Positions 8,195-15,659 of a stretch of 64,000 nucleotides of DNA are shown piece after piece (positions within the stretch are counted from its first letter, which is position 1; each line of letters begins with the position of its first letter). Source of the DNA: Pseudonocardia sp. TRM90224 (GTDB lineage: Bacteria; Actinomycetota; Actinomycetes; Mycobacteriales; Pseudonocardiaceae); assembly GCF_021245725.1 (NCBI RefSeq), contig NZ_JAJGSX010000008.1, positions 276,316 through 340,315 on the forward strand, in the 5' to 3' direction. The notes beneath the pieces are model-generated. The model was not told where the DNA came from, made no database searches, and saw only the letters and a program-made list of their open reading frames with translations. Both the position numbers and the translations under genes were made by a program.

Positions 8195-9084
8195 GCCGGC
8201 TCCTCCTGCGCGGCGAGGCGGGTCAGGGCCTCGCGGACGTGGTCGAGCGAGGAACCCCACGGCACCGCGACCCAGCCGGCGCCGGCCTCGACGTGCTCCT
8301 CCTGCAGGCAGCACTTCGTGAGCAGCCGCTCCCCCGGCGCCGGCGGGCGGCGCTTGGGGCAGAAGTCGACGGTCGGGGCGTCGGCGCCGTAGAAGTGGCG
8401 GTGGATCTGCTGCGAGCGCGTGCAGCCGAGCAGCGTCCACGCGGCGCGGGGCGGGTGCTCGTCGAGGTAGGACACCTGCGCGCCGGGCACCTCGCCACCG
8501 GAGCCGCGGCACGGCAGCAGGTAGTGCTCGCTCGGGCGCTCGGCAGCCAGCGCGGCGAGGTCGGTCAGCTCGCCCACCAGCTCGATCGGCGGCAGGTCGT
8601 CGGCGACCGCGAGCACGCGGCGGGCCTGGTCGAGCAGCTTCGCGGGCTCCGGCGGCACCACCTCGCGGACGACGACCCGCAGCGGCGCCGGCTCCACGAT
8701 CACGTTGACGTGCGCGTACCGGCCCTGCACCGCGACGGCCCGCTTCCCCGGCGCGCGGTCGAGCGCGGCCCTGGCCAGCTCCGACGGGATCGCCGTGTCG
8801 ACCTCGGGAGCGACGACGTACTCGCACTCGGCCGGGCCGGCGAGCAGCTCGACCCTGGTGATCGCCGAGAACAAAGCCGTCTCCGAGGCCCGCTCGACGT
8901 GCAGCAACGCGGTCTCGCCGCCGGAGCGGGCCACCACGAACCGGGTGCGCCGGTACGCCTCGCGTCCCAGGAAGTGCTCCTTCAGCCCGACCTCGTCGAG
9001 CGGGACCTCGGGCGGGAGCGCCGCGACCGAAACCCCGCGGTAGCGGTTCGGGACGAAGTTCCGGCCGGTGCGCGGCCCGGTCAC
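8179..9084 (-). CDS. Unrecognised 301-aa protein in the coenzyme M operon
   Basis: I cannot assign a family. The protein is soluble. Its N-terminal half contains VARSGGETALLHVERASETALFSAITRVELL and a VNVIVEPAPLRVVVREVVPP stretch; its C-terminal third is rich in Cys and His (LLGCTRSQQIHRHFYG, VDFCPKRR, LLTKCCLQEEHVEAG). This spacing suggests a metal site. It is the second gene of the operon: the GTG start 9084 shares GTGA with the ComA stop, and the next lyase starts within its last codons. It is therefore translated in step with the pathway enzymes. It has no counterpart in the four-gene set published for Xanthobacter, so it may be a lineage-specific pathway enzyme, sulfite- or thiol-handling protein, or scaffold (inference). 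Confidence 0.75.
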   Translation of the reverse strand: MTGPRTGRNFVPNRYRGVSVAALPPEVPLDEVGLKEHFLGREAYRRTRFVVARSGGETALLHVERASETALFSAITRVELLAGPAECEYVVAPEVDTAIPSELARAALDRAPGKRAVAVQGRYAHVNVIVEPAPLRVVVREVVPPEPAKLLDQARRVLAVADDLPPIELVGELTDLAALAAERPSEHYLLPCRGSGGEVPGAQVSYLDEHPPRAAWTLLGCTRSQQIHRHFYGADAPTVDFCPKRRPPAPGERLLTKCCLQEEHVEAGAGWVAVPWGSSLDHVREALTRLAAQEEPAWAPG

Positions 9085-9857
9085 GCCAGGCCTTCACGCT
9101 CGCGGCGGTCGACGGCTGCGGTGTCCGAGCGCAACCCGAGCCGGAGCGTCTCGACCGACAGGACGTCGCCGAGCGCAACGTTGCCCAGGTTGACCGAAGG
9201 GCCGAAGCGCCGGATGAACCACGCCTGCTGCCCCGCCTGGGGCGCCTCGAACACAACCCGCTCGACGCCGACCGCCGCAGCCACCGCCTCCACGACGTCC
9301 GGCCGTACCCGGCCCGACGCGTCGAACGTCCCGACCGTGCCACTCTGCCGGCCCTCCGTCACCACCAGGCTCGCCCCGGCCTCCAGATCGGCCCGGCACT
9401 CCGCCGGCCAGTGCCGGGCGGCCAGCTGCTCCCCCGGCGCCTTCGTCCCGACCTCGGCGAGCACGGTGAAGTCGGCCGCGGCTCGCCGGATCAGCTCGTG
9501 CTTGTCCCGCAAGCCCATCGCGACCGTCCCCCGCGAGACCTCGACGTGCGTGAAGCCGACCTCCCGCGCCCACTCGAGGCACTGCTCGGCCCGGTCCTGC
9601 GCCCACGCGATCTCCAGCAACGTGCCGCCGAGGCAGGACGCGATGTCGTTCGCGGCGAGCAGCTGCAGCTTCGAGACCAGCGTCGGGTCGACGTACGCGG
9701 TGCCCCACCCGACCTTCCAGATGTCGACGTGCGCCGCCACCGAGTCGAGGACGTCCGCCGTCGCGAGCCGGCCGGCGCCGGGGTCGATGACGTGCGTCAG
9801 CCCGGCGCGGCGCGGCTTCGCCTCGCGGTCGGGCAGGTCGAGGAACGCTGGCTTCAC
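9081..9857 (-). CDS. comA: Phosphosulfolactate synthase family protein (ComA/XcbB1-type)
   Basis: 258 aa, the usual length of the ComA TIM-barrel family, which adds sulfite to phosphoenolpyruvate to give phosphosulfolactate, the first step of coenzyme M synthesis in some methanogens and in Xanthobacter. Family features include GLTHVIDPGAG near residue 20, DIWKVGWGTAYVDP near 45-58, the GGTLLEIA loop, GFTHVEVSRGTVAM, VLAEVGTK and FEAPQAGQQAWFIRRFG. It is the first gene of the five-gene operon. Start GTG 9857 has no ribosome binding site; a GATAGT element ends 8 bases upstream, so the message is probably leaderless. ComA-like proteins also exist with unknown roles (HSA32 of plants), but the downstream enzyme set favours the coenzyme M role. 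Confidence 0.85.
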   Translation of the reverse strand: MKPAFLDLPDREAKPRRAGLTHVIDPGAGRLATADVLDSVAAHVDIWKVGWGTAYVDPTLVSKLQLLAANDIASCLGGTLLEIAWAQDRAEQCLEWAREVGFTHVEVSRGTVAMGLRDKHELIRRAAADFTVLAEVGTKAPGEQLAARHWPAECRADLEAGASLVVTEGRQSGTVGTFDASGRVRPDVVEAVAAAVGVERVVFEAPQAGQQAWFIRRFGPSVNLGNVALGDVLSVETLRLGLRSDTAAVDRREREGLA

Positions 9858-9864
9858 GACGTCT

Positions 9865-9885
9865 ACTATCCGATACGTGCGTTCA
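9865..9885 (-). promoter_or_regulatory. Shared promoter/operator motif, copy 2 (coenzyme M operon)
   Basis: Plus-strand reading ACTATCCGATACG then TGCGTTCA. It agrees with copy 3 at 18 of 21 positions. Read toward the gene it supplies GATAGT seven bases before the GTG of comA, the spacing of a leaderless actinobacterial promoter. No good -35 hexamer is visible, which suggests that activation or another sigma factor is needed. Confidence 0.7.
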
Positions 9886-10224
9886 GTCGCGGACGAGCGT
9901 CATGACCCTCGCCATGGCGGGCCGTGGCGGTTCGGGGGCTATCTCGATCGCGCGCCCGACGATGTCCAGCGCGAGGCTGAACACGCGCTCCGCGCGGTCC
10001 CGGTCGGCCCAGTCGTGCGCGTCGGCGAACGTCGCCCACGCGGACGGGCCGAGCACGGGATGGTCGCTGTAGTCGAGCTCGTGCCACGTCACCGCCATCT
10101 CGAGGAGCGCAAGCACTTCCTCGCCGTCGACGTCGACGCGCAGGAGCCGATCATGATGAGCTGCATGCGTGGGACCGGTGGGACAGGTTCGGCAACACGA
10201 CGTACGGACATGAGCTGCGGTCAT
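9883..10224 (-). CDS. Small hypothetical protein, 113 aa
   Basis: No family recognised. The N-terminus is Cys/His-rich (TSCCRTCPTGPTHAAHH) and may bind a metal; the rest is acidic and helical (FADAHDWADRDRAERVFSLALDIV). Start ATG 10224 has GGGGAG upstream. Its stop overlaps the operator of the coenzyme M operon, so low-level read-through into comA is possible. It is divergent from the OsmC gene. Confidence 0.55.
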   Translation of the reverse strand: MTAAHVRTSCCRTCPTGPTHAAHHDRLLRVDVDGEEVLALLEMAVTWHELDYSDHPVLGPSAWATFADAHDWADRDRAERVFSLALDIVGRAIEIAPEPPRPAMARVMTLVRD

Positions 10225-10355
10225 CGCGACTCCCCGGGCGCGGAGGTGCTCTTGTGCGGAGCACCGTCCCGCATCCCGGTTGCACAGCTGTTGCACCACG
10301 TGACGCCACGATGACGTTGCGCAGATGACATATCGCCGAATAGGGAGCACCGACG

Positions 10356-10757
10356 ATGGCCACCGAACGCAGTGTGCAGGCCAGATGGGACGGTGGCCTG
10401 CGGGCCGTCGTCACCGCGGGCGAGTTCGAGCTCATCGTCGACGAGCCCACGAGCGTCGCCGGCGGCACCGGCAAGGGCCCGCAGCCCACCGAGGTGTTCC
10501 TGGCCTCGATCGCCTCGTGCTTCACGATCTCGATGGCGTTCATGGCGGCGAAGCGCGGCATCGAGCTCTCCGGCCTGAACGTCGAAGCCACCGGCACCTA
10601 CGACGGGCCCCGGTTCTCCGCGGTCCGCGTCGCCGTCACGACGACCACCCCGCAAGGTGAGGACCTCCGCAAGCTCATGGCCGCGGCGGAGCGGGTCTGC
10701 TACGTCACCCGCACCCTCACCACGCAACCGGAGATCACCTTCACCACCGAGCAGTGA
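10356..10757 (+). CDS. OsmC family protein (thiol peroxidase-like)
   Basis: 133 aa. The OsmC fold is shown by the two conserved cysteines in IASCFTISMAF (about residue 53) and AERVCYVTRT (about 114), and by the PTEVFLASIASC helix. OsmC/Ohr proteins reduce organic hydroperoxides with thiol cofactors. It is divergent from the small gene at 9883 and convergent with the glycosyltransferase, separated from it by two family A palindromes. A tie to coenzyme M as the thiol partner would be speculation based only on location. Confidence 0.85.
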   Translation: MATERSVQARWDGGLRAVVTAGEFELIVDEPTSVAGGTGKGPQPTEVFLASIASCFTISMAFMAAKRGIELSGLNVEATGTYDGPRFSAVRVAVTTTTPQGEDLRKLMAAAERVCYVTRTLTTQPEITFTTEQ

Positions 10758-10774
10758 GCCGCCACGTAGAAGGT

Positions 10775-10834
10775 CCCCACCGTTTTGCCAACCTGCAGAC
10801 CCCAGGAGGCGTGCAGGTTGGCAAAACGGTGGGC
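10775..10834. repeat. Family A1 palindrome, copy 2
   Basis: Same arms as copy 1 (CCCCACCGTTTTG plus CCAACCTGCA), with one mismatch at the outer right base (10834). It begins 17 bases after the OsmC stop. Confidence 0.9.
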
Positions 10835-10860
10835 AAGTCCGGGTGGCACCGCCGCAATCT

Positions 10861-10919
10861 CCCCACCGTTTTGGGTGGATGCGCGCCGATTCGGCGCGCA
10901 TGTGCCCAAAACGGTGGGG
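10861..10919. repeat. Family A2 palindrome
   Basis: Outer arms CCCCACCGTTTTGGG pair exactly, then a 3x3 internal mismatch, then an ATGCGCGCCGA hairpin. It ends 9 bases before the stop of the convergent glycosyltransferase gene. Confidence 0.9.
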
Positions 10920-10928
10920 AAGTTGGCG

Positions 10929-12065
10929 TCACAGGCCGGCGTAGATCTCCTCGTGCCGCCGGGCACTCGCATCCCAGGTGAACCGCGGCACCGTCGCCGC
11001 GCCGCCCGCCACCAACCGCGCGCGCAGTTCGGGCTCCTGCACGACCCGGCGCATCGCCTCCGCCAGCGCGGCGGGGTCGGCGACGGTGGGCAGCAGGGCG
11101 TTCTCACCGTCGACGAGGTACTCGCCGAACACCGGCAGGTCGGACGCGACGACGGGCAGGCCCGCGCCCATCGCCTCCAGCACGACGAGCCCCCAGCCCT
11201 CCTTCACCGACGGGAAGGAGAGGGCGTCCGCGGCGTGGTACCAGCCGGCGAGCTCGGTGTCGTCGACGGTGCCGAGCAGCACGACGTCCGTGCCCAGCGT
11301 CAGGCCGAGCCCCGGCAGCGAGCCGAGCGCGGCGTCCCGGTAGGCGGTGTAGTCCTGGTAGGAGTGCCCGCCGACGACGGCGAGCAGCACCGGGAGGCCT
11401 TCGGCACGCAGCCGCGACAGCGCCCGGAACGCGTGCACGCTGCCCTTGCGCGGCTCCACGCCGCCCACGGCGAGGAACAGGAACATGTTGTTCGCGCCGA
11501 TCTTCGAGCGCAGCCGCGCGATCTCGGCGGGCGGCGGTTCGGGGAACCGGCCGGGGTCCACCCCGTTGGGCACCACCCGCGCGGTCCGGCCGTACTCCGT
11601 GCGCAGGATCTCCCGCCACTGCTCGCTCACCACGAGCACCTCGTCGGGCTCGACGATCGCCGCGCGCTGGCACTCCACGAGCGCTCGGGTGGTGAAGTCG
11701 TCGACGTGGTGCACGGTCCGCACGACGATCACGCCGGCCCCGGCGTCCCGCACCCGCGCGGCGGCGCGCGCGGCGATGCAGTCCTGGGTGTGCAGGACGT
11801 CGAACTCTCCCGCCATCCCGACCAATCCCGACGCGAGCGTGTCGATGGAAAGGAACACCCGCTCGTCGAGCGTCGTCCCGGCCTTCGTCGGGCCGGGCAG
11901 GACGGTGTGCGGCACGCGGGTCGGCCGGAACAGCCCCTCCGCCGGGTCCCCGAGCGCGAGCAGGTGGACGTCGACGCCCCGCGCGTGCAGCGCCTCCGCG
12001 AGGCTGAGCGTGTGCACCAACCCGCCCCGCGGCTTGGTCGAGTGCGACACCAGCGCAACCCTCAT
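10929..12065 (-). CDS. Glycosyltransferase, MSMEG_0565 family (GT4)
   Basis: 378 aa GT-B glycosyltransferase. The N-terminus MRVALVSHSTKPRGGLVHTLSLAEAL is typical of the MSMEG_0565 family found beside Nit1C/nitrogen-starvation genes. GVDPGRFPEPP, FLAVGGVEPRKG and the C-terminal donor site SFPSVKEGWGLVVLEAMGAGLPVVASD are GT4 landmarks. Start ATG 12065 lies 7 bases after the fdrA stop. It is the last gene of the operon that begins at 15590. The acceptor is unknown. Confidence 0.85.
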   Translation of the reverse strand: MRVALVSHSTKPRGGLVHTLSLAEALHARGVDVHLLALGDPAEGLFRPTRVPHTVLPGPTKAGTTLDERVFLSIDTLASGLVGMAGEFDVLHTQDCIAARAAARVRDAGAGVIVVRTVHHVDDFTTRALVECQRAAIVEPDEVLVVSEQWREILRTEYGRTARVVPNGVDPGRFPEPPPAEIARLRSKIGANNMFLFLAVGGVEPRKGSVHAFRALSRLRAEGLPVLLAVVGGHSYQDYTAYRDAALGSLPGLGLTLGTDVVLLGTVDDTELAGWYHAADALSFPSVKEGWGLVVLEAMGAGLPVVASDLPVFGEYLVDGENALLPTVADPAALAEAMRRVVQEPELRARLVAGGAATVPRFTWDASARRHEEIYAGL

Positions 12066-12072
12066 AGGGCCC

Positions 12073-13617
12073 TCATAGGGCGGTCGCAGCCAGCTCCGGC
12101 GTCCTGGTCGCGAGCGCCGCGGCCACCAGCGACGCACGCGCAGCCGTCGGTGGCACCAGGCAGCCGGCGTCGAGGAACGCCTTGCGCTGCTTCTCGAAGC
12201 CCTGCGGGTCGCCCTCCGTGCCGAGCACGTGCACGACGACCTGCGGCCCGCCACCCTCCCCGCCGCCTTCGATGATCTCGCGGCAGACGGGCGCGAGATC
12301 GGCGGACGGATCGGCGTGGGCCCCGTAGCCGAGCACGACGTCCAGGACGATCGCCGCCACCTCCGGGTCGGCACCCTGCTCGCGCAGCAGCCCGATCCGC
12401 GCCTCCGGATCGATCATCGGGTGCGGCCGGCCCTTCGTGTACTCCTCCTCGCCGAGGTCGAGGCAGACGTGCGCGCCGTCGGGCGCCGGGAGCGCGAGCT
12501 CCGCGGAGAGCGGGGTGTTCGAGTACACCCGCCCCAGCACGTCGCCGAGCAGCACGAGCGACTCGTAGCAGAGCGTCCCGCCCGAGAAGAGACCCCTGAC
12601 CAGCGTCCGCCGGGCAGGCAGCGCCGCGCAGCGCTCCTTCACCAGCGCCACCAGCTCGTCGGTGACGTCAGGCGCAGCGCCGAACGCCGCGGCCGCGGCG
12701 AGCGCGCCGGCCTCGAGCGTCCGCGTCACCGTCACACCCTCGGGCACCGGCAGGTCACCCACCCCGATCAAGGCCGCGACCAGCGGTTTCCCCTTCGCTG
12801 CCGCGAGCACCTCGGCGGCGACGCCGGCGTCGGGCGGTTTCGATACGAGCAGGATCGCCTCGGTCGCGTCGTCGGCGACCAGCTCCCGGATCGCCGCGAG
12901 GGCCATCCGCCCGCCGACCGCGGCCGACAGGTCGCGCCCGCCCAGCCCGATGACCTGCGTGACCCCGACGCCCCACCGGTCGAGCAGGCACGCGACCTCC
13001 TGCGCCCCGGTACCGGCCGCGGCCACCACCCCGACCGGGCCCGGCCGCACGACATTGGCGAACCCGAGGCAGGTCCGCCCGAGCATCGCCGTCCCAGCCC
13101 CCGGCCCCATCACCAGCCGGCCGAGCCGGGAGGCCCGGTCCTTCAGCTCCACCTCGGCGTCGACCGGGACGTTGTCGCTGAACAACAGCACGTCCAGGCC
13201 CGCGGAGAGAGCCTTGTGCGCCTCCAGCGCGGCGTAGTCGCCAGGCACGGAGATCACCGCGACGGTCGAGCCCGGCTGCAGCGCCAGCGCCTCGCCGAGC
13301 GTGCGCGGCAGCCGCTCCGCCGCGCCCTCCTGCTCGCCACCGCGCTCGGCGAACATCGCGGTCTCCCCCGCGGAGCGCGCGCCCTCGACGGCGTCCGGCG
13401 ACTCCGCCCGGATCGCGACGAACAGGTCGTTCGCCCCCGAGTCCGCGAGCTCGTCGAGGTCGAAGCCCTCCGCCGCGAGCGTGTCGAGGTTCGCCGGGGT
13501 GGCCATCGCCGCGGCCGCCCATTCGACGCCGTCGGCGGCGACGAGCGCGCGGGTGCCGGAGAGCTGGGTGATCGAGTCGACGTAGGTGTCGCGGTAGAGC
13601 GTGACGTCGTGGATCAC
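12073..13617 (-). CDS. fdrA: FdrA family protein (acyl-CoA synthetase-like carbamoyltransferase subunit)
   Basis: 514 aa. It contains two Rossmann-like halves of the succinyl-CoA synthetase alpha type: VAVISVPGDYAALEAHKALSAGLDVLLFSDN and GPVGVVAAAGTGAQEVACLLDRWGVGVTQVIGLGGRDLS, followed by MALAAIRELVAD. In Escherichia coli, FdrA is part of the oxamate carbamoyltransferase used in allantoin catabolism together with YlbE and YlbF, which are absent here. It lies 3 bases after the carbamate kinase stop, so it most likely feeds carbamoyl phosphate to that enzyme. The carbamoyl donor is unknown. Start GTG 13617. Confidence 0.85.
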   Translation of the reverse strand: MIHDVTLYRDTYVDSITQLSGTRALVAADGVEWAAAAMATPANLDTLAAEGFDLDELADSGANDLFVAIRAESPDAVEGARSAGETAMFAERGGEQEGAAERLPRTLGEALALQPGSTVAVISVPGDYAALEAHKALSAGLDVLLFSDNVPVDAEVELKDRASRLGRLVMGPGAGTAMLGRTCLGFANVVRPGPVGVVAAAGTGAQEVACLLDRWGVGVTQVIGLGGRDLSAAVGGRMALAAIRELVADDATEAILLVSKPPDAGVAAEVLAAAKGKPLVAALIGVGDLPVPEGVTVTRTLEAGALAAAAAFGAAPDVTDELVALVKERCAALPARRTLVRGLFSGGTLCYESLVLLGDVLGRVYSNTPLSAELALPAPDGAHVCLDLGEEEYTKGRPHPMIDPEARIGLLREQGADPEVAAIVLDVVLGYGAHADPSADLAPVCREIIEGGGEGGGPQVVVHVLGTEGDPQGFEKQRKAFLDAGCLVPPTAARASLVAAALATRTPELAATAL

Positions 13618-13620
13618 CGG

Positions 13621-14598
13621 TCAGGCCCCGATCCGCGCATCGAGCGGGCGGGGTGCGGCGACGATCCGGGTGCCCGTCCCGCTGGGCCCGAGCGACGTGC
13701 CGGCCAGGGCGGCGTTGGTGATCACGGCGGTGCGCCCGCCGGCGCGCAGGAACTGGATCGCCGCGCGCACCTTCGGCCCCATGCTGCCCTCCGGGAACTG
13801 CCCGTCGTCGGCGTGCGCCTGCGCCTCGTCGACGCTCATCACCTCGATCGGGCGCTCGTGCTCGGTCCCGTGGTCGAGCGCCACCCGGGCGACGTCCGTG
13901 ACCAGCACCAACGCCTCCGCACCGAGCGCCGTCGCGAGCCGCTGCGCCGCGATGTCCTTGTCGATCACCGCGTCCACCCCGCGGTAGGCACCGCCATCGA
14001 CGACGACCGGGACTCCCCCACCGCCCGCGGCGATCACGATCTGCCCCCGCTCGACCAGCGCCGTCACCGCCTCCAGCTCGACGATCTCGCGCGGCTGCGG
14101 CGACGGGACGAGCCTGCGGTAGCCGCGGCCCGCGTCCTCCGCGACCACCCAGCCCAGCTCGTCGGAACGCTGCTTCGCCTCGTCGGCGCTCATGAACGGC
14201 CCGACCGGCTTGGTCGGGCGGGCGAACGCCGGGTCGGACTCGTCGACGACGACGTGCGTGATCACCGTGACGATCCCCGGCAGCTGCCCGCCGCCCGCCT
14301 CGTGCAGCGCGAGCGTCACCACGGAGCCGAGCTGGCCCTCCGTCATGGCGTCGAGCAGGTACATCGGCATCCGCGGCACGCGGTGCGCGGCCTCGTCCTG
14401 CTGGATCGCGAGGTTGCCCACCTGCGGCCCGTTGCCGTGCACGAGCACAACCCGCCAGCCCGCGGCGTGCAGCTCGCAGACGGCGTCGGCCATGCCGCGC
14501 GCGTTGGCGAGCTGCTCGTCGCTGGTGCCGGCCTGGCCGGCTCTGGTGATCGCGTTGCCGCCGAGCGCTACGACGGCCGTTCGAACCTGAGCGCCCAT
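13621..14598 (-). CDS. arcC: Carbamate kinase
   Basis: 325 aa amino-acid-kinase fold: TAVVALGGNAI at the start, WRVVLVHGNGPQVGNL, ETDxx-like VVAEDAGRGYRRLVPSPQP, VIAAGGGGVPVV, AVIDKDIAAQRLA and EGSMGPKVRAAIQFL. The enzyme converts carbamoyl phosphate and ADP to ATP, CO2 and ammonia. No arginine deiminase or ornithine carbamoyltransferase is nearby; the partner is the adjacent FdrA. Start ATG 14598 lies 8 bases after the GNAT stop. Confidence 0.93.
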   Translation of the reverse strand: MGAQVRTAVVALGGNAITRAGQAGTSDEQLANARGMADAVCELHAAGWRVVLVHGNGPQVGNLAIQQDEAAHRVPRMPMYLLDAMTEGQLGSVVTLALHEAGGGQLPGIVTVITHVVVDESDPAFARPTKPVGPFMSADEAKQRSDELGWVVAEDAGRGYRRLVPSPQPREIVELEAVTALVERGQIVIAAGGGGVPVVVDGGAYRGVDAVIDKDIAAQRLATALGAEALVLVTDVARVALDHGTEHERPIEVMSVDEAQAHADDGQFPEGSMGPKVRAAIQFLRAGGRTAVITNAALAGTSLGPSGTGTRIVAAPRPLDARIGA

Positions 14599-14606
14599 CG
14601 TCGCGG

Positions 14607-15098
14607 TCAAGACGCACCCAACTGGATGTCCATCAGCAGGTGCGGCAACCCCACGTACAGCTCGGGCTCGCCGAGCTGCCGCCATCCGAGCCTCCTGAAG
14701 AAGGCACCGTTGGCCGGCTGGACGTGCGCGAGCATGCGGTGCCCGCCGAGCGCGCCCGCGGTGGCGACGGCGAAGCGCACCAGCGGACCGCCCAGCAGCT
14801 TCGCCCGGAACGGCGGCAGGACGGCCAACCGGTCGCCCTGCCACACGCCCCCTTCAAGCGGGAACAGCCGCACCGTCCCCGCGGGGACGCCGTCGACCAA
14901 GCCCAGTACGTGCACGGTCGAGCCGGACTCGTCGTGGACGTCGCGGTCGGACCGGTCGAAGACGTGCTGCTCGGCGACGAACACCGCATGCCGGATGCCG
15001 TGGTGCACGCCGAGGTCGGCGGCACCGGTGGCGATCCGGCACTCCACGCGGTGGGCCGTTCCAGCCCGTGCCGTTCCGGTACCGACGGTCGTCGTCAA
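14607..15098 (-). CDS. GNAT N-acetyltransferase, MSMEG_0567/Sll0786 nitrogen-starvation family
   Basis: 163 aa. Acetyl-CoA fold elements are visible as IRHAVFVAEQHVF, VHVLGLVDGVPAGTVRLFPLEGG, GDRLAVLPPFRAKLLGGPLVRFAV and HVQPANGAFFRRLGWRQLGEP. The closing segment GLPHLLMDIQL is typical of this family, which belongs to Nit1C clusters (NitE-like). It probably starts at TTG 15098, 6 bases after the preceding stop; a GTG about 18 codons in is an alternative. Confidence 0.8.
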   Translation of the reverse strand: MTTTVGTGTARAGTAHRVECRIATGAADLGVHHGIRHAVFVAEQHVFDRSDRDVHDESGSTVHVLGLVDGVPAGTVRLFPLEGGVWQGDRLAVLPPFRAKLLGGPLVRFAVATAGALGGHRMLAHVQPANGAFFRRLGWRQLGEPELYVGLPHLLMDIQLGAS

Positions 15099-15104
15099 CG
15101 TCGG

Positions 15105-15590
15105 TCAGAGCGTCCAGGTCTGCATCACCAGCGCGCCCTCGCGACGGGCGGTGAGGTTCGCGTCGAGGACGTCGAGCGGGTGCATCGGCTTGACGCCTTC
15201 GATGAGGTCGGTCTCGCGCATGCCGTAGAGGGCGGCCATCGCGAAGCGGCAGGCGTAGACCTTGCCGCCTTCCTTCATGAACGTCTGGAGCTGGTTGTTG
15301 TAGGCGAGGTGGCCGGGGAAGGCCTCCGAGCCGACCGTCGGGAACCCGCGGGTCGCCGAGGCCATCAGCACGCCGGGCCCGTAGAGCACGAGGCTCGTGT
15401 CGAAGCCCTTCCGGTTGATGCGCGTGCAGGTCAGCATGTTGACCAGGCCGACGGAGCCCTCGAAGGGCACCGTGTGCATGAAGATGTAGGCCTTCTCGCC
15501 CTCGTTGGCCTGGATGTCGTCGAACAACTTCTCGTCGTAGTCGACGATCGCGTCGCCGGCGTGTGCCCGCTCTCCGACAATCTGAGCCAC
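15105..15590 (-). CDS. MSMEG_0572/Sll0783 family nitrogen-starvation response protein (DsrE-like fold)
   Basis: 161 aa. KAYIFMHTVPFEGSVGLVNMLTCTRINRKGFDTSLVLYGPGVLMA and the Cys-bearing KVYACRFAMAALYGM segment match this family, a constant member of Nit1C clusters. Its function is unknown. It is the first gene of the five-gene operon ending with the glycosyltransferase. Start GTG 15590 with AAGGAGAG upstream, downstream of the shared promoter motif. Confidence 0.85.
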   Translation of the reverse strand: MAQIVGERAHAGDAIVDYDEKLFDDIQANEGEKAYIFMHTVPFEGSVGLVNMLTCTRINRKGFDTSLVLYGPGVLMASATRGFPTVGSEAFPGHLAYNNQLQTFMKEGGKVYACRFAMAALYGMRETDLIEGVKPMHPLDVLDANLTARREGALVMQTWTL

Positions 15591-15615
15591 AGTCTCTCTC
15601 CTTCGACGCGCGTTT

Positions 15616-15643
15616 ACTATCGGATATGCGCGTTCATCATACG
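15616..15643 (-). promoter_or_regulatory. Shared promoter/operator motif, copy 3 (Nit1C-like operon)
   Basis: Plus-strand ACTATCGGATATGCGCGTTC followed by ATCATACG. The centre TATCCGATA (minus strand) is a palindrome. GATAGT read toward the gene is about 25 bases upstream of the GTG, leaving room for a short leader with a ribosome binding site. It lies between the AIR-synthase-like stop and the MSMEG_0572-like start. Confidence 0.7.
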
Positions 15644-15659
15644 TAAGGAGGGAAGACTG

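Noticed and set aside
12073..14598. Arginine deiminase pathway because of carbamate kinase
   Set aside because: No arginine deiminase, ornithine carbamoyltransferase or arginine antiporter is present; the partner is FdrA.
12229..15228. 999-codon open frame on the plus strand across fdrA, carbamate kinase and GNAT
   Set aside because: It is antisense to three well-recognised genes with clear motifs; long antisense frames are expected in very GC-rich DNA, and its product is low-complexity Arg/Pro/Gly sequence.
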